Assembly: GCA_029860345.1 (NCBI GenBank)
Contig: JAOUBJ010000004.1
Location: 1-64,000 of the forward strand
Origin: Candidatus Zixiibacteriota bacterium
GTDB lineage: Bacteria; Zixibacteria; MSB-5A5; GN15; FEB-12
Length of the DNA stretch: 64,000 nucleotides
Reading direction: 5' to 3'
Shown here: positions 17,318-27,528 of the stretch, piece after piece
How positions within the stretch are numbered: the stretch's first letter is position 1
How the letters are laid out: each line of letters begins with the position of its first letter
Notes under the pieces: generated by a model
The model's database searches: none
What the model was told of the DNA's origin: nothing
Seen by the model: the letters and a program-made list of their open reading frames with translations, nothing else
Made by a program: the position numbers and the translations under genes

Positions 17318-20005
17318 CTATTTCATCAATACCATCTTCCGGGTCTCGGCAAACTCGGAAGTGGTGAGACGATACAGATAAACGCCCGACGCATACGCAG
17401 AAGCATCCCACTCGATGGTATGTTGTCCGGCCGAATGGATACCATCGGCCAACGTTGCGATCTTCTGACCGCGGATGTTGAACACCGACAGTGTTACATG
17501 TTCCGCTTGCGGCAGAGTGTACGAAATACTGGTCGAGGGGTTGAACGGGTTGGGGTAGTTCTGGTTGAGAGTGTATCCTTCCGGCAAAGTGACTGCGGAT
17601 GGTTCGCTCTTGAACACCGGACCGCTTTCGCACGCCTTGGTGACGTGGTTGCTGCCGGAATCATAAGTGTCGGTGGCATGTGTTACATTGGTAACTTCAA
17701 AACACCATTCACCCGAGGGGTTCTTGATCTTGGAAGTCACAAAAGCCACGACACCACTACCGTTTGTGGCCGCTGTACCGGTACCGCCGGTGGGACCGGT
17801 CGCAACTACCGTAACGTTGGCGTTGGCCACCGGCTGCTCGTTTTGATCATAGATCGTGATCTCGCCGCGACCGTTCCAGTTGGGACCTTTGGACTCACGG
17901 GTAACGACAATGTCATGCACATGCATGTTGTTGCCGGGGGGCTGGGTTACCGTAATGTATCCAACTTTGGTTTCGCCATCGGACCCGGCGCAGTTGGATG
18001 CGGTCAGAGTAACGGTATATGTACCGGGCGATGTATACTCGTAACTCGGACTCTGCGCCGATGAGTTACCGCCATCGCCAAAGGTCCACGCCCAGGTGTC
18101 CGGGTTGTTGGTTGACAAGTCTGTGAAGTTCACTGTGAGGGGTGCATCACCGCTGGTTGGCGAGCCGCTGAAGTCGGCCACCGGAGTCGTCTCGGTACAC
18201 GGCGCTTCGTTGACCGTAATGTAGGCGACTTTGGTTTCGCCATCGGAACCGGCGCAGTTGGATGCGGTCAGTGTCACGGTATAGATGCCGGCCGACGTAT
18301 AGACGTAACTCGGATTCTGGGCGGATGAATTTCCGCCGTCACCAAAGGTCCACGCCCATGTGTCCGGATTGTTGGTTGACAGATCGGTAAAATCAACGCT
18401 CAGAGATACATCGCCACTGGTCGGCGATCCGCTGAACTCGGCCACCGGTGTGGTCTCGGTGCACGGTGCGATCGCATCCATCGCGGCGCGGGCGTTCACG
18501 ATACCGGCACCGACGTCTTTACCCGGATTGTAGGCGGTCGTGTTGTTGATCATCAGTGAAATCTTATCCGCTGCCGAAAGCGACGGGTCGAAAGACTCCA
18601 GCAGAGCGGCCACGCCCACTACGTGCGGACAAGACATCGAAGTACCGTCCAGCACAGCGATGTAGTCCGGCACCGGGTCGGACCCGACATGGTAGGTGCT
18701 GAGAATCTCGGTGCCGGGAGCGGCAATATCAACCCACGATCCATAGTTGGAGAAGTCCGACGGATCACCGAATTTGTCCGTGGAACCAACATCGAGGCAA
18801 TCACCACGGGCGTTAAGATAATCAGCCGACGAGGAATTACTGTTCCCGGCAGCCACACAGATGATTACGTCCTGGCTGAGCAGATAATCGGCGGCAGCGC
18901 CCAGGCCACCTGAGTTTGAGGTTCCGAATGAACAGTTGATGGCGGCCACGTTGACGCCCGATGCGGCCAGGTCGCCCATGTAATACATTGCTTCGGCGAT
19001 CGCCGACATGATAACAAAGCCGAGGCCGTCCTGCCCGCGGTACTTGCCGTTGTATCCGATTCGGCAGGGAACGATCTTGACACCATTGGCTGTTCCGGTC
19101 GGCGTGCCGTCGGCAAATCCACCGGCCACACCGGCAACTCGATTACCGTTATTGGTGATAGCCGCAACGGTTCCCGAAACATGAGTTCCGTGACCGTTAT
19201 AATCGGCCGGATCGTTGTCTCTGGTGCCGCAGTCGGCGTCCGTGCATGCGACACCAAAACCGCCGGTTGTCTCCACAAAGTCGTATCCGATAACGTCGTC
19301 GATGTAACCGTTCCCGTCGTTATCGATTCCATCACCCGGCGTCTCACCGGGATTGACCCAGATGTTACCGTTGGTCGAATTGTCCGCAGGCCCGGGCGGA
19401 TTGGAGCCGCCAATATCACTGTGATTGTATTTGGTACCGGAATCGAGAATACCGACTACGACAGTAGCATCGCCGGACTCGGTGTCCCAGGCCGTCTCGG
19501 CCATCACACTGTATGTATCAAAGTAGTGCCATTGATTAAATGGAAACTCGGGAGCAGGAAAGTTCTTGTAATAGGTATCATTGGCTTCAGCGTGAAGAGT
19601 ATGGATAGCATCTTTTTCGACTCGCTCCACCATCGGGTTGCGCGAATAGGCCGCGACAGCCTCATCGATGGTACCTTTACCGATCTTTACTTTGTAGTGG
19701 CGCGCCAACGATGAAGCGCCCACTTTCAGATCCGATCCAGGGAACTGGGGGCGAGAACTGACCACGTCAAAGCGTCGTGACAGGGGCGCGAAGTCGGGGT
19801 AATTGGAAAGCGCTTTCGGCGATTGTAGATCACGAGCGTGATCTACAGCCACATTCGGTTTTAGAACAACAATGATGTTCTCATTGTCCCAAGCGACGAA
19901 CGACGGAACGTTCAAGTCGCGTTCAACGCGCACGAGTTTCTCGCCTGCTGCACCCACCGACAAAGCCAGTGCGAGCACGAGAGCCGCAGTTACTACAAAA
20001 CGCAT
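17318..20005 (-). CDS. subtilisin-like S8 serine protease with two PKD domains and C-terminal sorting domain
   Basis: The 895-residue secreted protease starts with signal peptide MRFVVTAALVLALALSVGAA. An inhibitor-like propeptide (about 25-140) precedes the S8 catalytic domain. Its triad is Asp188 (VGILDSG), His272 (NGHGTHVSG) and Ser456 (GTSMSCPH), with oxyanion Asn388 (AAGNSN). GDGIDNDGNGYIDD at about 224-237 suggests a Ca-binding loop. Two PKD domains follow, almost identical to each other (FSGSPTSGD..., TWAWTFGDGGNSSAQ...), so the DNA carries a ~250-bp direct repeat. An Ig-like segment and a T9SS-type tail end the protein: LNQNYPNPFNPSTSISY, WDASAYASGVYLYRL, RKMVLMK. Start: ATG with AAGGAGG. 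Probably an exported protease acting on extracellular protein. Confidence 0.96.
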   Translation of the reverse strand: MRFVVTAALVLALALSVGAAGEKLVRVERDLNVPSFVAWDNENIIVVLKPNVAVDHARDLQSPKALSNYPDFAPLSRRFDVVSSRPQFPGSDLKVGASSLARHYKVKIGKGTIDEAVAAYSRNPMVERVEKDAIHTLHAEANDTYYKNFPAPEFPFNQWHYFDTYSVMAETAWDTESGDATVVVGILDSGTKYNHSDIGGSNPPGPADNSTNGNIWVNPGETPGDGIDNDGNGYIDDVIGYDFVETTGGFGVACTDADCGTRDNDPADYNGHGTHVSGTVAAITNNGNRVAGVAGGFADGTPTGTANGVKIVPCRIGYNGKYRGQDGLGFVIMSAIAEAMYYMGDLAASGVNVAAINCSFGTSNSGGLGAAADYLLSQDVIICVAAGNSNSSSADYLNARGDCLDVGSTDKFGDPSDFSNYGSWVDIAAPGTEILSTYHVGSDPVPDYIAVLDGTSMSCPHVVGVAALLESFDPSLSAADKISLMINNTTAYNPGKDVGAGIVNARAAMDAIAPCTETTPVAEFSGSPTSGDVSLSVDFTDLSTNNPDTWAWTFGDGGNSSAQNPSYVYTSAGIYTVTLTASNCAGSDGETKVAYITVNEAPCTETTPVADFSGSPTSGDAPLTVNFTDLSTNNPDTWAWTFGDGGNSSAQSPSYEYTSPGTYTVTLTASNCAGSDGETKVGYITVTQPPGNNMHVHDIVVTRESKGPNWNGRGEITIYDQNEQPVANANVTVVATGPTGGTGTAATNGSGVVAFVTSKIKNPSGEWCFEVTNVTHATDTYDSGSNHVTKACESGPVFKSEPSAVTLPEGYTLNQNYPNPFNPSTSISYTLPQAEHVTLSVFNIRGQKIATLADGIHSAGQHTIEWDASAYASGVYLYRLTTSEFAETRKMVLMK

Positions 20006-20554
20006 TGTGCCTCCTTGTACTTTTGGGAGATTAATGATTAAAAAGGTTATTGGTTTTCTTCAGTCTACATCTACTTCCTGGTCGTGAGGGATACCCACGA
20101 AGCCGTGCAGTGAATACTCGCTTGGCAAATCTCAGATAGTATCTAATCTACTGTTTCAGATGATACGCAATTGGAGTCCAAAAACGATAAAAAAATGGCC
20201 TTCATGGATATATTTATGCCATATTAATCAAGCATGCTGTTTAGCTACCCCCGCTCCACATCGGCAAGCCTGCCCGCCACCGGGACTCAAATCCTTCGCG
20301 CACAGGCGCTTCACTCAGGGAGAGCGCCGAAAAGGCCCCCATCCCCAGCCACTGCGAGGAAGGCCGCGCCAACGGCGGGGGATGACGCGGCAATCGCCCG
20401 CGGAGGGTGGCACCCTCAAACTCTGTTTGGGAGTGGTAGACCAGAATGCGAATAATAGCTCTGCCGCACTTCACTCTTTGTGACGATATCACGCCTAGTT
20501 AAGTGCAGTGCACGCGATGTAGCCAAGTGGCAGGGTATGGAGTTCTGAGATACC
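20006..20554. other. gene-free region with dispersed repeat fragments
   Basis: About 550 bp between two minus-strand genes; it must hold the promoter of the protease gene near 20010-20100. From about 20330 it holds repeat fragments: GATGACGCGGCAATCGCCCG and GGTGGCACCCTCAAACTCTG-TTTGGG, with copies near 22985, 23108, 23195, 26300 and 60709. Short open frames here consist of repeat sequence and are not credible genes. Confidence 0.5.
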
Positions 20555-22867
20555 CTACAACTGGAACAGGTACTGCAGCTTCATGAAAAACTGACGCGAG
20601 TCCAGTTTGTAATGGCCAAAACGAACACCATCGTCCGCCGCCAAACCGTCACCACTCTTGTTCAAGCCGTCGTACTGCTGCACATAGTAGGTAGTGCCAA
20701 TATAAAACAGCGAGAACGGCGTGATCTGGTAAGTGATCAGGGGATCTATATTCCAGGTCTTACCGAAATCATTGTATTGAGTCAGCAGCCTTAGCGACAA
20801 CCGGCGGTTGTACTGGAAACCGAGCCGCGAACCGGCTATGTATCCGTTGAACAGTTCCTCCTTGGTGTCAACCAGATGACTCTTTACATGGGTGTACCAG
20901 TTCTCAATAAAAATCCTGTCGACCAGACTCAAATCGGCCCAACCCCTGAGTCTGGTTTGCCTGCCCATATTCTGGTAGCTATATGCTATCTGGTTCCCAT
21001 AGCTAATAGTCCCGCCGAAGCTCAGGAGCTCGCTCGGTTGCGACGACATGGAAAAACTCCAGTTCCAGATGTCATCGTAGTAAGTCCCGCCGAAATCCTC
21101 GGTGCTGATCATATACTCAAGTTCCAGCCAGGTCTGGGCATACCGTAGCGGTACGCCTACCTCAGAAAAAATCGCTTCATCCTTCTTGTGACCATCGGTG
21201 TTCCAGATTCGCACGGCATCCATGTTGAGCACCAACCGCTCCACCAGACCCTCATCGAACCGAATCTGATACTGCGCATTGAGTGAACTGCTGCGTCGAC
21301 TATTGCGCGTAACCCATCCGTTGTCGGCGCGGAAGGTGGGACCGGTCTCGGTATAGCCACCGCCGATATAGAAGTTGTTGCTGTTATAACTCACCCGTCC
21401 GGTGGTCGCGTAGCCTGAGAAAGACTCGCCGTCGAAGGCCGCCGTGTGCTTGCCGTTATCAAATGTTACATCGGAAAGATGCTCGGTCAGCAGGCTGCTG
21501 TCCGGTTCCTCAGTGTGGCTGCCGGCTACCTGCGTTCTCAACGTGACCCGCTGGTGCAGCCGGATCACCGCATCCAATCCAAACGTCGTGCCGCTGCCGC
21601 CACCTTCCCAGTGACGGTCGGTCAGCAGGAACCCTACTTGCGATCCGGACCCGATGGTCTGTCGCACGCGCAAAATGTTGGAGTAGCTTTCACCACCGAT
21701 CATCAGTCCGGAACTGGTTTCTTCAAACGGAATAATAAACGGGCTGTTCTGATCATGCGCCCCCAAATAGCTAACACTGGTCCGTCCCAATCGGCCGGTG
21801 AATTTGGCCGCGAAGTCGGGCTCGTTGATTGACCGCGTGTAGACCATGCTCAGTTGCGTTCGGTATAGATCACTGCCTTCCTGAAAGAACGGTCGCTTTT
21901 CGGGATATGACAAGGCCGTTGGAGAGTTCACATCGATCTGAAAAGCATCGGATTCGACATTGCTGAAGTCCGGATTGTAAGTGGCATCGACGATCATGTT
22001 GGACGAGATGCTGTACTTACCCGAAAGCGACAGGTCACCATCGGCGTCATCGTTGTCAAAACTCAACGCCCCCGAGGTGTCGATATTGAGCGCCCCCGCT
22101 TGCGATGCGGTGATGGCCGGGATAATCTCGACTCCCTTACCGGGCGTCACGTTCTCAAGTCCGGTCATCGTGCCCCATGTGTTCGGCCAGATTGCTTCGT
22201 TGCGGTCAACAGCCGACCAGACACAACTATAGTGACTTTCGCGCAAATGATGGCGCCAAAACTGAACTCGCCAGGTTTGTTTTTCTTTGTCGGGAAACCG
22301 CAGACTGGCAAAAGGGATAGCTATCTCCACCTGGTATCCGGAGTCGGTCACCTGTCCGGCTGATTCAAATACCAGATCGAACATGCTGTCCTCGCCGAAT
22401 CCATTACTCCAAAGGGCATCGGCCTGGATACCGAACGGGTTGACATTGAGCGTGTAAGCCCAGGCGGCGTCGCCGTAAGTGTCGAAGAAAAATCCAATAT
22501 TGTCGCCCAAGTAACGGTCACGCCGGCTCAACGCCGCTCGCAGATCATCCGGATTGTCATAACAGACAGCCGACACAAACAAATGCGTTTCGTTATAGGT
22601 TATGAAAGCACGGGTATCCACGGGCGGACGAATCTGATCGCCGGGTCCGTTTTCGTGAAAGTGATCGGCTACCGCCGCACCCTGCCAGCCGGGATCGTTC
22701 AGGTAACCGTCGACTTTAATCTCACCGGGAGCAGTCTTGATATTGATAGTCGGATTGTATATCGGCGTCCAGTCATCGTCGGCCGCGACCGCTGTGGCCG
22801 AAAGAAGTAGAACAAAAACGAATAGCAGACTCCCCATCCCTGATCGGAACATTGATCGAGAAATCAT
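20555..22867 (-). CDS. DUF5916 outer-membrane protein with N-terminal CBM9-like domain
   Basis: About 770 residues. The start was set at ATG 22867 (AAGGG 8 nt upstream), giving signal peptide MISRSMFRSGMGSLLFVFVL...ATAVAA. Residues about 45-230 are a family-9 carbohydrate-binding-like fold (IKVDGYLNDPGWQGAAVADH, FITYNETHLFVSAVCYDNP, AIPFASLRFPD, WRVQFWRHHL). The remainder is the DUF5916 barrel-like part with YPEKRPFFQEGSDLYRTQL and YTRSI, then alternating beta strands to the final FFMKLQYLFQL, an OMP-type aromatic end. Family members are outer-membrane proteins of unresolved function, often near exported hydrolases. It lies downstream of no other gene in its own orientation. Confidence 0.88.
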   Translation of the reverse strand: MISRSMFRSGMGSLLFVFVLLLSATAVAADDDWTPIYNPTINIKTAPGEIKVDGYLNDPGWQGAAVADHFHENGPGDQIRPPVDTRAFITYNETHLFVSAVCYDNPDDLRAALSRRDRYLGDNIGFFFDTYGDAAWAYTLNVNPFGIQADALWSNGFGEDSMFDLVFESAGQVTDSGYQVEIAIPFASLRFPDKEKQTWRVQFWRHHLRESHYSCVWSAVDRNEAIWPNTWGTMTGLENVTPGKGVEIIPAITASQAGALNIDTSGALSFDNDDADGDLSLSGKYSISSNMIVDATYNPDFSNVESDAFQIDVNSPTALSYPEKRPFFQEGSDLYRTQLSMVYTRSINEPDFAAKFTGRLGRTSVSYLGAHDQNSPFIIPFEETSSGLMIGGESYSNILRVRQTIGSGSQVGFLLTDRHWEGGGSGTTFGLDAVIRLHQRVTLRTQVAGSHTEEPDSSLLTEHLSDVTFDNGKHTAAFDGESFSGYATTGRVSYNSNNFYIGGGYTETGPTFRADNGWVTRNSRRSSSLNAQYQIRFDEGLVERLVLNMDAVRIWNTDGHKKDEAIFSEVGVPLRYAQTWLELEYMISTEDFGGTYYDDIWNWSFSMSSQPSELLSFGGTISYGNQIAYSYQNMGRQTRLRGWADLSLVDRIFIENWYTHVKSHLVDTKEELFNGYIAGSRLGFQYNRRLSLRLLTQYNDFGKTWNIDPLITYQITPFSLFYIGTTYYVQQYDGLNKSGDGLAADDGVRFGHYKLDSRQFFMKLQYLFQL

Positions 22868-23431
22868 AGATAACACCCTTCTGAATAAAGCCTCTCGCAA
22901 CCGCACCACGACCACACCACAACGGCGTGGACCATACGATAGACTACGCGGACTGCATCGGATTAGTTGCGAAAGGTGATCGCGTGACGGGTGGCACCCT
23001 CAATGCCGCTTTGGGGCTGATCCTATAGCCTGTTGCGGTGGGTCCTGCGTAATCGCTCCAGCGAATTCGTGTGACCCGCCGCGACTGTCCAACCTGGCGT
23101 TAGGTGGGTGGCACCCTCAATGCCGCGTTGGGGCTGACCCTTCTCTGCGGGTACCGCCCTAAGCAAGGTTTGAGACGACCACCCAGTTGCGGGATGACGC
23201 GGCAATCTCATCCATAGAAGAACCTACCCGCGCTTTAGGTGGAGCACAGGGTGTCGGGCGAGGTCGCCCTACACCACCCAAACCGGATTCCGGGTCAAAG
23301 CCCGGTATGACAGAAGGTCCCCGAACCATGAATCCTGTAGGGCGGGTCCGTCTTCGCCTGCGCGCCTCGGCGTGAACCCGCCAATTGTGTCAGGACCACA
23401 GTCCGCCGCGACGGACTGACCTGCAATGCGA
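22868..23431. repeat. repeat-rich gene-free region
   Basis: From about 22980 this holds two copies of GGGTGGCACCCTCAATGCCG-(C/G)-TTGGGGCTGA (about 22988 and 23106). It also holds TTGCGGTGGGTCCTGCGTAA with TTCGTGTGACCCGCCGCGAC (23033-23085), GATGACGCGGCAATCTCATCC (about 23192) and GTAGGGCGGGTCCGTCTTCG (about 23337). All occur elsewhere in the window. The first ~110 bp should hold the promoter of the DUF5916 gene. Confidence 0.6.
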
Positions 23432-26104
23432 CTATCTGTCTTCCTCGATCAGGCTCGGCCAATTGAGAACGACGTTGAACTTTGGGCTGACTTTCTGATC
23501 CATGGCCGATACCAACAGAAATCTCTGGCCATCGGCACTGACGTCGAAAGGACGGAATCCAAACTTGAGCGTGGACAGCCGGTGCTGGAAAAGTTTGGTG
23601 GGACTGCCTATTTCAACAGAACCGTCGGTCTTAATCGGCACCGACATCATTTCCCACTCACGATTGAAATACAGAATTTCCCCTCCGGCTGGATTCCAAA
23701 CAGCCGACCTAACTCCCGATGTCGAGATCTGCCATTTGCCGCCGGCGCCGTCAAGTTTGAGCAGATACAACTCTGTGATATCGGTTTCTTCGGCTGCGTA
23801 AAGGAGGTATGTGCCATCGGGTGAGAATATCCCCCCATACTCATCCAACGGTGTCTTGATCAGCGGCACCGGTATGGAATCGGTCGCCAGATTCATCATT
23901 TTTATGTCCGGCTGACCCTCGGAGGCACCAGTGAAGCAGTACCTGTTTCCATCTCTTGAAATATCGGTCAGAACGTTGAAGGGTCCCGCCGCCGAGTCCA
24001 AAAGCAGAGATGCTTCCCCGGTACCATTGGCCGGTTTCCAAAAGGGTAGTATTGCCGGTATAGAGCCGTGATTATAGTATACAGTTGAGCCGTCCTGTGA
24101 CCAGAGGGGGGCAAACTCTTCACCCTCTTCAAACGTAAAGCGCGAGCTGACCCCACGCTTTATATCGTGCATCCAGAGGTCGATTGTCTCCGTCTGCGGA
24201 TCTTCAAGTCCAAAGACCAATCTTTGTCCGTCAGTTGCGAGGGCAACATCTCCGTATCTACCCGGTTCACCGATTTTGGCCAGTTCCTTGCCGGTCCGAT
24301 CCACCCAGACCAACTCATTCTTGATAGATGCATCGGAGGTCATATACACCAGGGTGCCTTCATCGGAAACATCGAACGATGAAACAGCCGACTGGGACAG
24401 GCTGGCAATGTTCTCGGCAACTGGAATAGGCTCACCGACAACTTTCAATCCACTGACATCAAACGCCTGAGCCAGCAGTATTTTGTCTTTGACATAGACA
24501 AGGTATCCGGGTTCGCAGTATACAACTCTGGATGTCGTTTTGAACAGATCAACTGTTTCATCTGAGTCTACACGGCCCAGTTTCAAATCGAACGTCGAAG
24601 AACCGAGCGTCGAGTCACTCGCAACGAGAAACAAAAAATGTTTACCGTCCGGCAAAAAGTCCGGCCAGGCGTGATAACGTTCACTTCTCGCCTGGTCCAA
24701 CTGTGAGACGACCACAGCGCTTCCACCTCCTGCTGCAACGGTGTGCAGACTGTCTCTGTCACTGCCGTCAAAGATAATGATTCCATCAGAACCCCAACTT
24801 CCGTCGGCCACCCTTTCAAACTCCCCGACTAACTGAGCGGGTCCACCGTTGATAGGTACTTTCTTGAGCTGATTGCGACCGACCGAGAAAGCAAGGTAGC
24901 GGCTGTCCGGCGACCAGAAAGGCCTCAGCGCCGCCTCGGTACCGTTTAACAGAAAAGACTCGTTGGAGTTTAGCGGTCTGACCCAAACGCCGGACTTTCG
25001 GGCGGCATCGGTCGCCTTAAAGGCGAGATACTTACCATTGGGAGATATCTGTGGCCAGTATATCGATTGGAAATCCTCGCCCGGTGTGATTTCGAACCGG
25101 ATGACGTTTTTGACCGGTTCCGGTTGTGTGTGCCATTTGAAACCATAGAATGCAGCAGTGACAAAAGTCAGCGATGCTACCAGCCAACCGAGTCTGAGCT
25201 TGAACTTTCTACGGGCCGCAACTGGGGCTGGGATACCTGCCTGCGATCCCGATTGAGCCAGCCACCTGAGTTCATCGGCTAAGTCCCGCGCCGACTGCCA
25301 GCGTTTGTCAGGATCCTTCTCCAGGCACTTTCGCACCAGACGGTCAAGCCCGGGAGGAGTCATCGGCACAACCGAAGAAATCGGCGTCGGCGTGCGTTCA
25401 AGAATAGCGGCTATCAGATTGGCCTGACTCTTGCCGTCGAAAGGTCGTGCCCCGGTGACCATTTGGTACAGCACCGCACCAAAAGCAAACACGTCACTGC
25501 GGGCGTCAGCCTCGCTTCCCTCAAGTTGCTCCGGCGCCATGTACTGGATGGTGCCGACTATGGTCCCGGTGCCGGTAAGCGGCGTGGTCTGGGTGATACC
25601 GCTGATACCCTCCACCACGCCACCCGATATCTTCAGCTTGGCCAAACCAAAATCCAGAAGCTTGGCCCCTTCGCGGGTGAGTATAATATTGGCTGGTTTC
25701 AAGTCGCGATGGATCAATCCCTGACCGTGCGCTTTGTCCAGAGCATCGGCGATCTCGGTACCGATTTCGATTGCCTCATTGGTCGGCAGCGGACCTTTCT
25801 TGATCCGCTCGGACAACGTCTCACCTTCGAGGTATTCCATGACCAGATAGTCAAGACCGTTTTCTGAGCCGATGTCGTGGAGGGTACAAATATTGGGATG
25901 GTTCAAGCTGGAGATAGTCTTAGCCTCGCGCTCAAACCGTGCCCGCATGTCTTCGTTCTGAGCCGTGCGCTCCGGCAAAACTTTGATTGCGACAACTCGG
26001 TCCAGGCGCGTGTCTTTGGCTTTGTACACCTCGCCCATCCCGCCGCTGCCGGCCGGCGAGTCGATTTCATACGGACCGAGCTTCTGTCCCGGACTGAGCG
26101 TCAT
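23432..26104 (-). CDS. transmembrane Ser/Thr kinase with C-terminal TolB/WD40-like beta-propeller
   Basis: The 890-residue protein shares the architecture and N-terminus of the kinase at 12816 (both read GQKLGPYEI). Kinase motifs: GSGGMGEVYKA (19-29), Lys41 in VAIK, HRDLKPANI, LLDFGLAK, MAPEQLEGSEADARSD. A transmembrane helix (LGWLVASLTFVTAAFYGF) links to an exterior propeller with PD40/TolB repeats: PQISPNGKYLAFKATD, PFWSPDSRYLAFSVG, LWSQDGSTVYYNHG, IFSPDGTYLLYAAEE, FDVSADGQRFLLVSA. GGAG lies 5 nt before the ATG. It probably couples envelope sensing to phosphorylation. No cognate phosphatase or target is encoded nearby. Confidence 0.93.
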   Translation of the reverse strand: MTLSPGQKLGPYEIDSPAGSGGMGEVYKAKDTRLDRVVAIKVLPERTAQNEDMRARFEREAKTISSLNHPNICTLHDIGSENGLDYLVMEYLEGETLSERIKKGPLPTNEAIEIGTEIADALDKAHGQGLIHRDLKPANIILTREGAKLLDFGLAKLKISGGVVEGISGITQTTPLTGTGTIVGTIQYMAPEQLEGSEADARSDVFAFGAVLYQMVTGARPFDGKSQANLIAAILERTPTPISSVVPMTPPGLDRLVRKCLEKDPDKRWQSARDLADELRWLAQSGSQAGIPAPVAARRKFKLRLGWLVASLTFVTAAFYGFKWHTQPEPVKNVIRFEITPGEDFQSIYWPQISPNGKYLAFKATDAARKSGVWVRPLNSNESFLLNGTEAALRPFWSPDSRYLAFSVGRNQLKKVPINGGPAQLVGEFERVADGSWGSDGIIIFDGSDRDSLHTVAAGGGSAVVVSQLDQARSERYHAWPDFLPDGKHFLFLVASDSTLGSSTFDLKLGRVDSDETVDLFKTTSRVVYCEPGYLVYVKDKILLAQAFDVSGLKVVGEPIPVAENIASLSQSAVSSFDVSDEGTLVYMTSDASIKNELVWVDRTGKELAKIGEPGRYGDVALATDGQRLVFGLEDPQTETIDLWMHDIKRGVSSRFTFEEGEEFAPLWSQDGSTVYYNHGSIPAILPFWKPANGTGEASLLLDSAAGPFNVLTDISRDGNRYCFTGASEGQPDIKMMNLATDSIPVPLIKTPLDEYGGIFSPDGTYLLYAAEETDITELYLLKLDGAGGKWQISTSGVRSAVWNPAGGEILYFNREWEMMSVPIKTDGSVEIGSPTKLFQHRLSTLKFGFRPFDVSADGQRFLLVSAMDQKVSPKFNVVLNWPSLIEEDR

Positions 26105-26586
26105 TTTAACTCCTGGAGATTTGTGCGTTACTTATGTTGTCCAACATTGTAACCGGCCCCGGGTTCCCACGATATGGTGGGCCGAGGCTTCAGTAGGCAG
26201 GCAGAGTTTAATACCAGTATTCCACTCTTCGGACTGGTTGATAGGCCCAGATCGTGTCATTGCGGGCGACCGAAGACACTCCGGTCGTTAGGAGCGCGGC
26301 AATCTCATCCTCTGTCACCCTGAGCGCCGTTGAAGGGTGGCCCTCCAACTACGTATCGAGATTCCATGTTGCGGTGGGTCCTGTCCGCCGCGGCGGACGC
26401 CGGCGGATTCGTGTGACCCGCCGGTCGGTCAAGCCGACTCGCTCGTGTCTCTGTACATGGGGCGCAAGAGCGCGAAGCGCAAAAAGCCGATTTATCGGTG
26501 TCGGGTCACAATCACGCCTTCGGCGCGCTCAGGACCCGACACAACATAAACGGCGTTTGTCACCATGCCTCATCGAGTGAGTCGAA
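26105..26586. repeat. repeat-rich gene-free region
   Basis: It contains GTCATTGCGGGCGACC... and GCGCGGCAATCTCATCC (26257-26311), halves of the element at 30720-30897. It also contains GTTGCGGTGGGTCCTGTCCG ... TTCGTGTGACCCGCCGGTCG ... TCGGTGTCGGGTCACAATCA ... AGGACCCGACACAAC (26368-26544), the reverse of the element at 54245-54422. GCGCGAAGCGCAAAAAGCCG (about 26470) resembles the unit of the 62.7-63.3 kb array. Confidence 0.6.
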
Positions 26587-27435
26587 CTATTTCGAATCCA
26601 CGTCATTGCCACCACAAGGCGCCAACGGCTCCGGTCCACCGCTGAACATGTAGTCGACCAAATAGACTAGATCAGCGATATCGACAGTGCACGAACCATC
26701 CAGATCGGCCGCAAGATCAAACGGTGGCGGGGGACCGCCGGTAAACAGGAAACTCACCATGTAAACCAGATCGGCGATGTCCACGAGTCCGTCGCTGTTC
26801 ACGTCGCCGGAGACATGCCCGAACAGGAGAACCTCGGCCACCGCGGCACAGGGAGCACCGGACAAAGTGTTTCCCGACACATAGACCTGTTGCACGCTCT
26901 CATCGTACAACCATCCGAAACTCAGCACCAGATCGCAGGTGGGAACTTCCAGCCGCAATACGCGACCGGCATACCCTACCGCGGGCGGACACTCTTCTTC
27001 ATCCAGAACCTCGATCGTTGACGGCACGATGGATTCATTGACTCGAATGGTCGACGTGTCGATATCGTCCGCGGAGCAGAGCCCGAAATTGCCGCAATAC
27101 ACGGTGTCCAGTGCGAAATCGAGGGCATGGGCCTCGAATACCCAATGTGTGTCGGGGTAACAAACAGCCGACCCGGCGCAGGTCATCGAAGGCTCTGCTC
27201 GCCAAAAGCCGGAATATAGCTGATAAGAACCGTCAGTTGAGTGACCAATGGCTCCTTGTCCGACCACCGACTTCATTGTTGCCTGGCCGTCACTGCACGT
27301 TCCACCCCCGGCGCCGATAACGTTGCGCGTAATAGTCTCGTCCGTCAACACTCCTGCCGACACTATCGCCAGAAGACAGATTATCAGCAGGGCACTCAGC
27401 GCGGGTGACCGCAATCTCAAAATCATCTTAATCAT
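26587..27435 (-). CDS. secreted protein with C-terminal dockerin-type repeats
   Basis: The 282-residue product has a signal peptide (MIKMILRLRSPALSALLIICLLAIVSAG) and a Cys-rich beta region of about 180 residues that I do not recognise. GGGTCSDGQATMKSVVGQGA resembles a motif of many exported FCB proteins. It ends with two dockerin/EF-hand-like repeats: GDVNSDGLVDIADLVYMVSF and ADLDGSCTVDIADLVYLVDY, each followed by a FxGGP loop. The Asp/Asn ladder predicts Ca binding. Dockerins bind cohesins in cellulosomes, but in these lineages the repeat often closes secreted proteins without known cohesins. AAAGGAG lies 7 nt before the ATG. It may be co-transcribed with the gene at 27529, 93 bp upstream. 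Confidence 0.85.
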   Translation of the reverse strand: MIKMILRLRSPALSALLIICLLAIVSAGVLTDETITRNVIGAGGGTCSDGQATMKSVVGQGAIGHSTDGSYQLYSGFWRAEPSMTCAGSAVCYPDTHWVFEAHALDFALDTVYCGNFGLCSADDIDTSTIRVNESIVPSTIEVLDEEECPPAVGYAGRVLRLEVPTCDLVLSFGWLYDESVQQVYVSGNTLSGAPCAAVAEVLLFGHVSGDVNSDGLVDIADLVYMVSFLFTGGPPPPFDLAADLDGSCTVDIADLVYLVDYMFSGGPEPLAPCGGNDVDSK

Positions 27436-27528
27436 GATATTACTCCTTTACTCTCTATCTTTCTGTCACGTGCGCGCACACAAGGTCCCAAACTGCGCAC
27501 TATTGTCATCTGTCTCTTGACGTATCCC

